Of a stretch of 64,000 bases of DNA, positions 18,315 through 26,076 are shown one piece after another; within the stretch, counting starts at the first letter, position 1, and each line of letters starts with the position of its first letter. A program made the position numbers and the translations under genes. The stretch is taken from the NCBI RefSeq assembly GCF_022811605.1, contig NZ_CP094533.1, positions 2,666,001-2,730,000 of the forward strand, written 5' to 3'. This stretch comes from Agromyces soli. Its GTDB lineage: Bacteria; Actinomycetota; Actinomycetes; Actinomycetales; Microbacteriaceae. The notes under the pieces were generated by a model. The model made no database searches. It saw only the letters and a program-made list of their open reading frames with translations, and was not told the origin of the DNA.

Positions 18315-18884
18315 TCAGTCGAGCGGGAGCAGCACCGCGCGGGGCACCGAGCCGAGCAAGAGCATCGGCGAGACGTACTCCCCGTGCAGCCGCACACCGA
18401 AGTGGATGCAGGCACCGTCGCAATGGCCGCCGGCCGCCACGGTGCCGAGCGGCTCACCGGGCGCCACGGCGGTGCCGACCGCCACGAGCGCCGCCACCGG
18501 TTCGACGGCGCTCACGTAGCCGTCGCCGTGGTCGACGGCGACGAGCGGCCGCCCGGCGACCGTGCCCGCGAAGCTGACGGTGCCGCCGGCGGGCGCGCGC
18601 ACCTCGTCGCCCGCCGCCGCGGCGAGGTCGATGCCGCGGTGCCCGGCCGCATACGGGGTGGGCGGCGCGCGGAACGGGGCGGTGATCGTGGCCGGGGGAC
18701 CCACCGGCCACCACCAGTCGGTGTCTGCGGAACGGCCCGCCGCGAGCGGTGCGACCGGAGCGCCGGGCACCGCCTGCGGAGCCGCCCGCACCTCTGCCGC
18801 CTGGGCGGAGGTGAGGGCACCCGTCATGGCGAGTGCGCCGAACAGCAAGAGGAGCAGGGAACGGGGACGATGCGGTGGGAGCAT
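18315..18884 (-). CDS. Secreted M23 (LytM) family metallopeptidase
   Basis: A 189-residue exported protein. The start at 18884 (MLPPHRPRSLLLLLFGALAM) gives a signal peptide ending near the AQA-A site around residue 32; an upstream start at 19127 would bury it. The LytM domain has GHRGIDLAA and CIHFGVR, supplying His and Asp zinc ligands and the final His-x-His-type motif, so it looks catalytically competent. These enzymes cut peptidoglycan cross-bridges or activate amidases. It is divergent from rpsB and convergent with xerC. Confidence 0.88.
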   Translation of the reverse strand: MLPPHRPRSLLLLLFGALAMTGALTSAQAAEVRAAPQAVPGAPVAPLAAGRSADTDWWWPVGPPATITAPFRAPPTPYAAGHRGIDLAAAAGDEVRAPAGGTVSFAGTVAGRPLVAVDHGDGYVSAVEPVAALVAVGTAVAPGEPLGTVAAGGHCDGACIHFGVRLHGEYVSPMLLLGSVPRAVLLPLD

Positions 18885-19252
18885 GCTTCGACTCTTCCCG
18901 GATAGGCGGCGCGCGGGCCCGCCCAGCGCGAATCCGTGCAATGGAGCAGACCGGCGAGGACTGTGGAGGACGAGGCATCCGCTCGCGCCATCCGCTCGCG
19001 CCGAGCCATCGCAGGGCGCGATCGAGCCGACCGCGCCTGACCGCGGCCCGCCCGGTGAACTGGTAGAGTGGGTCCGCACCTCGCATGTCGAGGTGACTCC
19101 GCGTGCCCATGCGGCCGCCGATCCCACTCAGTCCGACTCGACGCGAGTCGCTGCCCAGCAGCGAGTCGCCGAAGCGGCGGGATCGCGCCGGGCACCAGGG
19201 CTTCCGGCCGCCGGCCGGCAGCGTACAACTGAGAACAGAAGGAGAACGGCTC
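18885..19252 (+). promoter_or_regulatory. Divergent intergenic region with rpsB promoter and leader
   Basis: This 368-bp gap has no gene. The rpsB promoter core CTGGTAGAGTGG (-10 TAGAGT at 19064-19069) echoes those of rpsP and rplS. The leader of about 180 bases contains a 7-bp hairpin at 19077-19095 (CACCTCG/CGAGGTG), a 5-bp one at 19099-19114, and CGACTCG (19134-19140), which can pair with either of two identical CGAGTCG segments (19144-19150 or 19162-19168). AAGGAG at 19239-19244 is the rpsB ribosome binding site. The layout resembles an autoregulated ribosomal-protein leader; that is inference. Confidence 0.55.
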
Positions 19253-20164
19253 ATGGCCGTCGTCACCATTCGCCAGCTGCTCGACAGCGGCGTGCACTTC
19301 GGGCACCAGACCCGCCGCTGGAACCCGAAGATGAAGCGCTTCATCTTCACCGAGCGCTCGGGCATCTACATCATCGACCTGCAGCAGTCGCTCGCCTACA
19401 TCGACAAGGCGTACGACTTCGTCCGCGAGACGGTCGCCCACGGCGGCACCGTCCTCTTCGTCGGCACGAAGAAGCAGGCGCAGGAGTCCATCGCCGAGCA
19501 GGCGACCCGCGTCGGCCAGCCCTACGTGAACCAGCGCTGGCTCGGTGGCCTCCTCACCAACTTCAGCACGGTGTCGAAGCGCCTCGCCCGCATGAAGGAG
19601 CTCGAGGAGCTCGACTTCGAGGGCACCACCTCGGGCTTCACCAAGAAGGAGCTGCTGCTCAAGAAGCGCGAGCTCGACAAGCTCCACAAGTCGCTCGGCG
19701 GCATCCGCAACCTCTCGAAGACGCCCTCGGCGCTCTGGGTCGTGGACACCAAGAAGGAGCACCTCGCGATCGACGAGGCCAAGAAGCTCGGCATCCCCGT
19801 CATCGGCATCCTCGACACGAACTGCGACCCCGACGAGGTGCAGTACCCGATCCCGGGCAACGACGACGCGATCCGCTCGGTGAGCCTGCTCACCCGCATC
19901 ATCGCCGACGCCGCGGCCGAGGGCCTCATCGAGCGTCACCAGAAGCCGGAGGAGAGCGGCAACGTCTCCGCCGTCGAGCCGCTCGCCGAGTGGGAGCAGG
20001 AGCTCCTGCAGCAGGGCGCCGCGACCGAGAAGGCCGTCGAGACCGAGGCTGAGGCCAAGGCCGAAGCCGCCGAGGTCGTCGACGAGGCCGCGACCGAGAT
20101 CGCCGCGACCGAGTCCGAGGCAGACGCCGAGGGCGCGGCCGCTGCCGCCACCCCCGCCGAATAA
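19253..20164 (+). CDS. rpsB: 30S ribosomal protein S2
   Basis: A 303-residue ribosomal protein. ATG 19253, eight bases after AAGGAG, gives the conserved opening [21 protein letters not shown]; the motifs GGLLTNF and [15 protein letters not shown] follow. S2 joins late in 30S assembly and is needed to bind S1. The last 65 residues form an Ala/Glu-rich acidic tail, common in actinobacteria. It is cotranscribed with tsf 23 bp downstream. Confidence 0.97.
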   Translation: MAVVTIRQLLDSGVHFGHQTRRWNPKMKRFIFTERSGIYIIDLQQSLAYIDKAYDFVRETVAHGGTVLFVGTKKQAQESIAEQATRVGQPYVNQRWLGGLLTNFSTVSKRLARMKELEELDFEGTTSGFTKKELLLKKRELDKLHKSLGGIRNLSKTPSALWVVDTKKEHLAIDEAKKLGIPVIGILDTNCDPDEVQYPIPGNDDAIRSVSLLTRIIADAAAEGLIERHQKPEESGNVSAVEPLAEWEQELLQQGAATEKAVETEAEAKAEAAEVVDEAATEIAATESEADAEGAAAAATPAE

Positions 20165-20187
20165 GTCCCCGAAGGAGACAGCCAGAC

Positions 20188-21012
20188 ATGGCAATCAGCA
20201 TCGCTGACATCAAGGCCCTGCGCGAGCAGCTCGGCACGGGCATGGTCGACACCAAGAAGGCGCTCGAGGAGGCCGGTGGCGACCTCGAGAAGGCCACCGA
20301 GATCCTGCGCCTGAAGGGCGCCAAGGGCAACGCCAAGCGCGCCGATCGCTCGACGAGCGAGGGCCTCGTGGCCGCCAAGGAGTCGGCCGACGGCTACACG
20401 ATGATCCAGCTCGCCTGCGAGACGGACTTCGTCGCGAAGAACGAGAAGTTCATCGCCCTCGCCGACAAGGTGCTCGACGCGGTCGCCGCGGCCGGCGCCA
20501 CCGACGTGGCGTCCGCCCTCGCCGCGCCCGCCGACGGCAAGACCGTCGGCGAGCTCATCGACGAGCAGGCCGCCACCCTCGGCGAGAAGGTCGAGCTCTC
20601 GAAGGTCGCCACGCTGAGCGGCGACGACTTCGCGGTCTACCTGCACAAGACCTCGAAGGACCTCCCGCCGCAGATCGGCGTCGTCGTCGCCTACACGGGT
20701 GGCGACGCCGAGACCGCGCGGGCGATCGCGCAGCACATCGCGATGTTCGACCCGACGTACCTCACGCGCGACGAGGTGCCGGCCGACATCGTCGAGAAGG
20801 AGCGCGAGCTCGTCACCGAGATCAGCCGCAACGAGGGCAAGCCCGAGGCCGCCCTGCCGAAGATCGTGGAGGGTCGTCTCACCGCGTTCTTCAAGCAGGT
20901 CGCCCTGCTCGAGCAGGACTACGCCCGCGACAACAAGCAGCAGGTGAAGAAGGTGCTCGACGACGCCGGCCTCACCGTGACCGGCTTCGCCCGGTTCAAG
21001 GCCACGGCGTAA
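20188..21012 (+). CDS. tsf: Elongation factor Ts
   Basis: A 274-residue nucleotide exchange factor for EF-Tu. The N-terminal UBA-like domain contains TDFV-preceding helix residues such as LREQLGTGMVDTKKALEEA, and the core signature ETDFVAKNEKF is present near residue 75. GAAGGAGA precedes ATG 20188. It is followed by a strong terminator that ends the rpsB-tsf unit. Confidence 0.97.
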   Translation: MAISIADIKALREQLGTGMVDTKKALEEAGGDLEKATEILRLKGAKGNAKRADRSTSEGLVAAKESADGYTMIQLACETDFVAKNEKFIALADKVLDAVAAAGATDVASALAAPADGKTVGELIDEQAATLGEKVELSKVATLSGDDFAVYLHKTSKDLPPQIGVVVAYTGGDAETARAIAQHIAMFDPTYLTRDEVPADIVEKERELVTEISRNEGKPEAALPKIVEGRLTAFFKQVALLEQDYARDNKQQVKKVLDDAGLTVTGFARFKATA

Positions 21013-21024
21013 CGCCGTTGAGGA

Positions 21025-21059
21025 GGAGTCCGGATCGCTCGTCGATCCGGACTCCTTTT
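21025..21059 (+). terminator. Rho-independent terminator after tsf
   Basis: A perfect 13-bp stem, GGAGTCCGGATCG (21025-21037) with CGATCCGGACTCC (21043-21055), loop CTCGT, then TTTTC. Two further small GC hairpins follow at about 21062-21098 in the otherwise empty gap before pyrH. Confidence 0.92.
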
Positions 21060-21210
21060 CTGTGCGCCCGACGGGTGCGCACGCGCCCGGACGGGCGCTG
21101 ACGTCTGGCCCCGCCCTCCTCGTCGGGCGGGATTCCCAGGCTCCGTACGGCTCCACCACGATGCCGACGCACTAGTTTGAACTCAGACGAGCGGGAAGGA
21201 ACCGACACCC

Positions 21211-21948
21211 ATGACCGAGACGCCCAAGCGACGCAGGGTCCTCCTCAAGCTCTCCGGCGAGTCGTTCGGCGGGGGCGCCCTCGGCGTCAACCCCGACGTC
21301 GTCAGCCAGATCGCCCGTGAGATCGCGGATGCCGCGCGCACCGTCGAGATCGCGATCGTCGTCGGCGGCGGCAACTTCTTCCGCGGCGCCGAGCTCAGCC
21401 AGCGCGGCATGGACCGCGGGCGCGCCGACTACATGGGCATGCTCGGCACGGTCATGAACTCGCTCGCCCTGCAGGACTTCCTCGAGCAGGCGGGTGCGGA
21501 GACCCGGGTGCAGTCGGCCATCGAGATGACGCAGGTCGCCGAGCCGTACATCCCGCGCCGCGCCGAGCGTCATCTCGAGAAGGGGCGCGTGGTCATCTTC
21601 GGCGCGGGCGCCGGTCTGCCGTACTTCTCCACCGACACGGTCGCCGCGCAGCGTGCGCTCGAGATCGGCGCCGACCTCGTGCTCGTCGCGAAGAACGGCG
21701 TGGACGGCGTCTACTCGGACGACCCGCGCACGAACCCCGACGCGCACAAGATCGACCGCATCAGCTACCAGGAGGCGCTCCAGCGCGGCCTCAAGGTCGT
21801 CGACTCGACCGCCTTCAGCCTGTGCATGGACAACGGCATGCCGATGCAGGTGTTCGGCATGGAGCCGGCCGGCAATGTGACCGCGGCCATCCTCGGCGCC
21901 GACTTCGGCACCGTCGTGGCGAACGGCGTGGAACCCGTCAGTCGATAG
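21211..21948 (+). CDS. pyrH: UMP kinase
   Basis: A 245-residue amino-acid-kinase-fold enzyme that phosphorylates UMP to UDP and is usually UTP-inhibited and GTP-activated. Motifs include [12 protein letters not shown] near the start, [13 protein letters not shown] near 50, [14 protein letters not shown] near 85 and [19 protein letters not shown] near 155. GGAAGGA precedes the ATG. The TAG stop forms the first half of a TAGACT -10-like box for frr. The order pyrH-frr-cdsA is conserved. Confidence 0.97.
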   Translation: MTETPKRRRVLLKLSGESFGGGALGVNPDVVSQIAREIADAARTVEIAIVVGGGNFFRGAELSQRGMDRGRADYMGMLGTVMNSLALQDFLEQAGAETRVQSAIEMTQVAEPYIPRRAERHLEKGRVVIFGAGAGLPYFSTDTVAAQRALEIGADLVLVAKNGVDGVYSDDPRTNPDAHKIDRISYQEALQRGLKVVDSTAFSLCMDNGMPMQVFGMEPAGNVTAAILGADFGTVVANGVEPVSR

Positions 21949-21951
21949 ACT
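21946..21951 (+). promoter_or_regulatory. -10-like TAGACT overlapping the pyrH stop codon
   Basis: TAGACT begins with the pyrH TAG and lies 32 bases upstream of the frr start. The same overlap recurs at 46959 and 63614. Confidence 0.4.
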
Positions 21952-21983
21952 GACCAGAGGCTTAGAACCGTAAGGAGTTCGAC

Positions 21984-22538
21984 GTGATCGCGGATGTACT
22001 TTCCGACGCCGGTGTGCGTATGCAGAAGGCCGTCGAGGCGGCGAAGGAGGATTTCGCCACCGTGCGAACGGGTCGTGCGAACCCGCAGCTCTTCCAGAAG
22101 ATCATGGTGAGCTACTACGGCACGCCCACCCCGCTCGCCCAGCTCGCCTCGCTCGCCAACCCGGAGGCGCGCACGCTCGTCGTGACGCCCTACGACAAGA
22201 GCGCGATGAAGGACATCGAGCAGGCCATCCGCGACACGCCGAACCTCGGGGCCAACCCGAACAACGACGGCAATGTCATCCGAGTGACGCTCCCCGAGCT
22301 CACGGAGGAGCGCCGCAAGGAGTTCGTGAAGATCGTCCGCTCCAAGGCGGAGGACGCCCGCGTCTCGGTGCGCAACGTGCGCCGCAAGGCCAAGGACGAC
22401 CTCGACGCGCTGAAGGGCGAGGTCGGCGACGACGAGGTCGCGCGCGGTGAGAAGGAGCTCGAGCAGGTGACCAAGGCGCACGTCGACCAGATCGACGAGG
22501 CGCTGAAGCGCAAGGAAGCCGAACTCCTCGAGGTCTGA
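21984..22538 (+). CDS. frr: Ribosome recycling factor
   Basis: A 184-residue protein that, with EF-G, splits terminated ribosomes. The two-domain sequence is typical: [14 protein letters not shown] near 28, the beta domain with [14 protein letters not shown], and the C-terminal helix with [15 protein letters not shown] near 125. GTG 21984 is preceded by TAAGGAG at good spacing. Confidence 0.96.
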   Translation: MIADVLSDAGVRMQKAVEAAKEDFATVRTGRANPQLFQKIMVSYYGTPTPLAQLASLANPEARTLVVTPYDKSAMKDIEQAIRDTPNLGANPNNDGNVIRVTLPELTEERRKEFVKIVRSKAEDARVSVRNVRRKAKDDLDALKGEVGDDEVARGEKELEQVTKAHVDQIDEALKRKEAELLEV

Positions 22539-22547
22539 GGGCAGCGG

Positions 22548-23564
22548 ATGTCGGGCGTTCCCGAGGAGGAGCGCGACGGGGGATCGGGGCACGAGCCCGC
22601 GTCGCGCGGTGAGTTCCGCGCTCAAGTGCAGGCGCGGAAGGCTGATCTCGAGCGGCAGTTCGGGGCGAGGAAAGCCGATTTCGAGCGGCAGTTCGAGGCC
22701 GGCAAGGCGCAGTTCGATCAGGCGCAGGAGCGCATCCAGGCGCGCACCGGGCGGAATCTGATCCTGGCGGTGCTCATCGGCGTGGTCTTCGGTGGCGCCC
22801 TGCTGCTCAGCCTGCTCTTCCTCAAAGAGCTGTTCATGCTCCTCGCGGTGCTGATGGTCGGCTTCGCGAGCTACGAGCTCGCCCAGGCGCTGCGCAAGGG
22901 TTCGTACCTCGTGCCGCGCATTCCCACCGTCGTCGCCGCGGTGGTGGCGGTGCCCATCGCCTACTACGGCGGACCGGGCGGACAACTGCTCGCGGTGCTC
23001 GGCGGCATCCTGCTGGTCACCGTGTGGCGCCTCGTCGAGCAGGCGTTCCCGAAGGCGGTCGCAGGGTCGCGGGGCCTGCTGCGCGATCTGGCCGCCGGGG
23101 CGTTCGTGCAGGGCTATGTGACGTTCCTCGCCTCCTTCGCGGTGGTGCTGACGGCGGCGGACGGCGGGCAGTGGTGGACGCTCGCGTTCATCATCATCGC
23201 GGTCGGCGCCGACACCGGCGCCTACGCCGCGGGGCTCTTGTTCGGCAAGCATCCGATGGCGCCGGTGATCAGCCCGAAGAAGACGTGGGAGGGCTTCGCC
23301 GGGGGAGCGCTGGCGAGCCTCGTCGCCGGCGTGCTGCTGTCGGTGTTCATGCTCGGCAACACGTGGTGGTTCGGGCTCGTCTTCGGCGCGGCCGTCCTGC
23401 TCACCGCAACGCTCGGCGATCTCGCGGAGTCGCTCATCAAGCGGGATCTCGGCATCAAGGACATGAGCTCCTGGCTGCCGGGCCATGGCGGATTCCTCGA
23501 CCGGCTCGACTCGATCCTGCCGTCCGCGGCGGTTGCGTTCGTGGCCTTCCAGCTCTTCGGATGA
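22548..23564 (+). CDS. cdsA: Phosphatidate cytidylyltransferase with coiled-coil N-terminal extension
   Basis: A 338-residue membrane enzyme that makes CDP-diacylglycerol from phosphatidate and CTP, the branch point to anionic phospholipids. About eight membrane helices start near residue 68. The CDP-DAG synthase motifs SPKKTWEGFAGG near 243 and GDLAESLIKRDLGIKDM near 290 are intact. Before the first helix lies a soluble extension with three consecutive 11-residue repeats (residues 29-39, 40-50 and 51-61; pattern ARKADxERQFx), predicted to be a charged amphipathic helix. The stop overlaps the next gene region. Confidence 0.95.
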   Translation: MSGVPEEERDGGSGHEPASRGEFRAQVQARKADLERQFGARKADFERQFEAGKAQFDQAQERIQARTGRNLILAVLIGVVFGGALLLSLLFLKELFMLLAVLMVGFASYELAQALRKGSYLVPRIPTVVAAVVAVPIAYYGGPGGQLLAVLGGILLVTVWRLVEQAFPKAVAGSRGLLRDLAAGAFVQGYVTFLASFAVVLTAADGGQWWTLAFIIIAVGADTGAYAAGLLFGKHPMAPVISPKKTWEGFAGGALASLVAGVLLSVFMLGNTWWFGLVFGAAVLLTATLGDLAESLIKRDLGIKDMSSWLPGHGGFLDRLDSILPSAAVAFVAFQLFG

Positions 23565-23584
23565 GCGTGCGCAATACTGGAGCG

Positions 23585-24139
23585 GTGTCTTCTCCCTTTC
23601 CGCGCGCACGAAAGCCCAAGCTCGGGTACCACACCGGCGAGGTCGACGAGTTCCTGAGGGTGGCGCGTCGCGCCTACGACGGCACTCCGGCGCCAGGGGA
23701 CCAGACGATCACCGCGGAGTCGATCCGGCTCACGGCGTTCGGCATGCAGAAGCACGGCTACTCGACCGACCACGTGGATGCCGCGCTCGAACGGCTCGAG
23801 GACGCCTTCGCCGCGCAGGAGCGGCGCACCTCGGCGCTGCTCTACGGGCAGGAGGCGTGGCTGCGCGAGGCTCGCACCACGGCGCAGGTCATCGCCAATC
23901 GGCTCGGCCGCCCCGAGCACCACCGCTTCGAGCGGGTGAATCCCCTCGTCACGGGCTACCGGGTCGAGGACGTCGATCGCTTCGCGGACAAGCTCACCCG
24001 GTACTTCCGCGACGGCTGGCCGATCTCGGTGGACGATGTGCGCACGGTGACCTTCCGGCCGCAACGCGGCGGTTATCGCGAGGCGCAGGTCGACCTCGTG
24101 CTCGACGCGGTCGTCGACGTGATGCTGGCCGTGCGATGA
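23585..24139 (+). CDS. DivIVA-repeat domain protein
   Basis: A protein of 184 residues with four short DivIVA-type G-Y-x4-VD motifs: KLGYHTGEVDEFL, KHGYSTDHVDAAL, VTGYRVEDVDRFA and RGGYREAQVDLVL. Each is the membrane/polar-targeting turn of DivIVA, here arranged as two tandem pairs without a long coiled coil. GTG 23585 is preferred because AATACT lies seven bases before it (leaderless) and the protein then begins SSPFPRARKPKLGY; ATG 23561, overlapping the cdsA stop, is possible. A role in septal or polar placement is inferred from the motif alone. Confidence 0.7.
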   Translation: MSSPFPRARKPKLGYHTGEVDEFLRVARRAYDGTPAPGDQTITAESIRLTAFGMQKHGYSTDHVDAALERLEDAFAAQERRTSALLYGQEAWLREARTTAQVIANRLGRPEHHRFERVNPLVTGYRVEDVDRFADKLTRYFRDGWPISVDDVRTVTFRPQRGGYREAQVDLVLDAVVDVMLAVR

Positions 24140-24154
24140 GCCGAACCGTCTCGC

Positions 24155-24160
24155 TAGACT
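24155..24160 (+). promoter_or_regulatory. -10 element TAGACT
   Basis: TAGACT lies nine bases before GTG 24170; GGAGG at 24162-24166 lies between, too close to serve as a normal ribosome binding site. Confidence 0.45.
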
Positions 24161-24169
24161 CGGAGGATC

Positions 24170-24892
24170 GTGGGTAGGCACTCTGACGCAGGCGCGCCAA
24201 GCGCGTCGGTTCCGCGTCCCCAGCTCGCTCCCGCCCGTCGCGCCGTCGAACCTGAGGCCGCATCCCGTCGTCGCCCCGCGAGCGGCACCGCCGTGCGCTC
24301 CCGCCTCAAGCAGGCGCTGACCGTGGGGTTCGCCTCGGCCGCGAGCATCGGCATCGTCCTCGTCAACCTGGTCGATCCGACCGTCGACGCGCGGGCGACC
24401 GCGGCGTCGGGTGTGGAGTTCGCCGCGGCCGGCGACCGCTTCGAGGGCCGAGCGGTGCAGGACCTCCAGCTCGAGGGCGAGTACACGCTCTCGGTCGGCC
24501 GTGAGGACTACGCCGTCGAGAAGAAGCCGGAACCGATCGTCGAGGCGCCCGAGGCGGTGGCCTGGGCGCCGCCGGCCGTCGAGCCCGATCCCGGTTCGGC
24601 GCAGGGCTACGCCGCCGGCGCGGTCGCGGCCCGCGGCTGGGGAGCTGGCGAGTTCGACTGCCTGGTGGCGCTCTGGGACCGTGAGTCCGGATGGCGAGTG
24701 AACGCGCACAACGAGTCGAGCGGCGCCTACGGCATTCCGCAGTCCCTGCCCGGGTCGAAGATGGCGAGCGCCGGTGACGACTGGGAGACGAACGCCGCCA
24801 CCCAGATCGAGTGGGGTCTCGGGTACATCCAGGGGCGCTACGGCTCGCCCTGCGGCGCGTGGGCGCACTCCGAGTCGGCCGGCTGGTACTGA
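24170..24892 (+). CDS. Secreted transglycosylase-like protein (lysozyme fold)
   Basis: A 240-residue protein with a basic N-terminal region of about 45 residues, a single hydrophobic segment (about 50-68, VGFASAASIGIVLVNLV) acting as anchor or signal, a Pro/Glu-rich linker and a C-terminal domain of about 90 residues. The domain begins GWGAGEFDCLVALWDRESGW, where the Glu of RESGW fits the catalytic acid of lytic transglycosylases, and contains GAYGIPQSLPGSKM and AATQIEWGLGYIQGRYG. It resembles transglycosylase SLT-type enzymes that cut glycan strands during wall growth. Confidence 0.8.
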   Translation: MGRHSDAGAPSASVPRPQLAPARRAVEPEAASRRRPASGTAVRSRLKQALTVGFASAASIGIVLVNLVDPTVDARATAASGVEFAAAGDRFEGRAVQDLQLEGEYTLSVGREDYAVEKKPEPIVEAPEAVAWAPPAVEPDPGSAQGYAAGAVAARGWGAGEFDCLVALWDRESGWRVNAHNESSGAYGIPQSLPGSKMASAGDDWETNAATQIEWGLGYIQGRYGSPCGAWAHSESAGWY

Positions 24893-24956
24893 GCCGCTTC
24901 CGGTACGCGCGGCACCTCCCTGCCGCCGCTTCCGGTACGCGCGGCACCTCCCTGCC
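24893..24956 (+). repeat. Tandem 32-bp direct repeat, two copies
   Basis: Two identical 32-base units (24893-24924 and 24925-24956) begin GCCGCTTCCGGTACGCGCGG and end CACCTCCCTGCC. They fill the gap between the transglycosylase-like gene and the next promoter. The GC-rich, partly inverted GGTAC...GCACC core looks like a REP-type dispersed element. Confidence 0.7.
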
Positions 24957-24963
24957 GCCGCCG

Positions 24964-24969
24964 TAGACT
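24964..24969 (+). promoter_or_regulatory. -10 element TAGACT, leaderless start
   Basis: TAGACT ends seven bases before ATG 24977. Confidence 0.5.
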
Positions 24970-24976
24970 GGTGCGC

Positions 24977-25282
24977 ATGGCACCCTCGCACCGCTCCCGT
25001 GGACGGTCCGCGCGTGCCCGCGAGCCGCATCCCGAGCTCGACGTCGAGCGCCTGACCTCCGGCTGGCGCCGCACCGAGACCCATCGCGGCCGCGAGTGGA
25101 ACGTCCAGCCGGTGTCCGAGGCGCAGGCGCAGAAGGCGTACGCCTGCCCCGGCTGCGCGCAGGAGATCCTGCCGGGCACCGCCCACCTCGTGGTGTGGCG
25201 AGCGGACGGGGTGCTCGGCGACGCGGCGGACCTGGCCGCGCGCCGGCACTGGCACACCCACTGCTGGAAGGCGGGCAGATGA
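24977..25282 (+). CDS. Small zinc-ribbon-like protein of unknown function
   Basis: A 101-residue protein with a basic N-terminal 25 residues and a C-terminal metal-site pattern: CPGC near 57-60 and HWHTHCW near 92-98, suggesting one bound zinc. Similar small actinobacterial proteins are often labelled ATP/GTP-binding, without a P-loop being visible here. ATG 24977 is chosen for its leaderless -10 spacing over GTG 24971. Its stop overlaps the next start by four bases (ATGA), so it is coupled to the hydrolase. Confidence 0.65.
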   Translation: MAPSHRSRGRSARAREPHPELDVERLTSGWRRTETHRGREWNVQPVSEAQAQKAYACPGCAQEILPGTAHLVVWRADGVLGDAADLAARRHWHTHCWKAGR

Positions 25283-26028
25283 CGCACGATTCCCTCGGCA
25301 CGACGCCGGTCGAGATCCGCGCGGGCGTCGAGCTCCCCGCCGTGCGCGAGGAGATCGAGCTCACGACGGCTGACGGGCTCCGACTCGTCGGCGAACTCGC
25401 CACGCCCGAGGGCAGGGCGCCGGTCGCGACCCTCGTGACGCTGCATCCCCTGCCGACCGCGGGCGGCTTCATGGACTCGCACATCCTGCGCAAGGCGGCG
25501 GCGCGGCTGCCCGCGCTCGCAGATCTCGCGGTGCTGCGGTTCAACACGCGCGGCACCACTTCTCCGCGCGGCACGAGCGACGGAGCGTTCGGCGAGGGCG
25601 ACGCGGAGCGGGCGGATGTCGCGGCGGCGATGGCGTTCGTCGAGGCGCGCGGGCTTCCGCACCCGTGGCTGCTCGGCTGGTCGTTCGGTACCGAGCTCGC
25701 GCTCAAGTACGGCCTGGAGCACCGCATCGACGGCGCCATCCTGCTCTCTCCGCCCCTTCACCGCACGACCGAAGCCGAACTGCTGCGCTGGCGCGACGCC
25801 GAGCCGCGACTCGTCGCCCTCATCCCGGAGTTCGACGACTACCTGCGGCCGGCCGAGGCGGCGGCGCGCTTCGCGAGCGTGCCCCGGCTCGAGCGCATCG
25901 ACGTGGAGGGCGGCCGTCACCTGTGGGTCGGCGAGACGCAGACGCGTCGGGTGCTCGACGAGATCGTCGCGATCGTGAATCCGGCGGCTGCGCCGCTGCC
26001 CACGAGCTGGCCGGTCGCGAGCGCGTGA
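25279..26028 (+). CDS. Alpha/beta hydrolase
   Basis: A 249-residue hydrolase. The nucleophile elbow GWSFGTE is near residue 135, preceded by an LHPLPTAGG oxyanion-region segment near 57 and the RFNTRGT motif typical of small CocE/dienelactone-like esterases. The acid is probably the Asp of EFDDYLR and the base the His of GGRHLW near 215. There is no signal peptide. It is translationally coupled to the upstream zinc-ribbon-like gene. Substrate unknown. Confidence 0.8.
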   Translation: MTHDSLGTTPVEIRAGVELPAVREEIELTTADGLRLVGELATPEGRAPVATLVTLHPLPTAGGFMDSHILRKAAARLPALADLAVLRFNTRGTTSPRGTSDGAFGEGDAERADVAAAMAFVEARGLPHPWLLGWSFGTELALKYGLEHRIDGAILLSPPLHRTTEAELLRWRDAEPRLVALIPEFDDYLRPAEAAARFASVPRLERIDVEGGRHLWVGETQTRRVLDEIVAIVNPAAAPLPTSWPVASA

Positions 26029-26076
26029 GGCGCCTAGCCCGTCGGCGCGGCGTCGCAGGCGGGCCGGATGCGCGCC

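Noticed and set aside
21062-21098. Two GC hairpins after the tsf terminator as a riboswitch for pyrH
   Set aside because: They are short, with no recognisable aptamer core, and probably lie before the pyrH transcript start.
24411-24701. Possible small gene within the transglycosylase-like coding region
   Set aside because: It is an Arg/Ser-rich alternative frame with no independent start signals.
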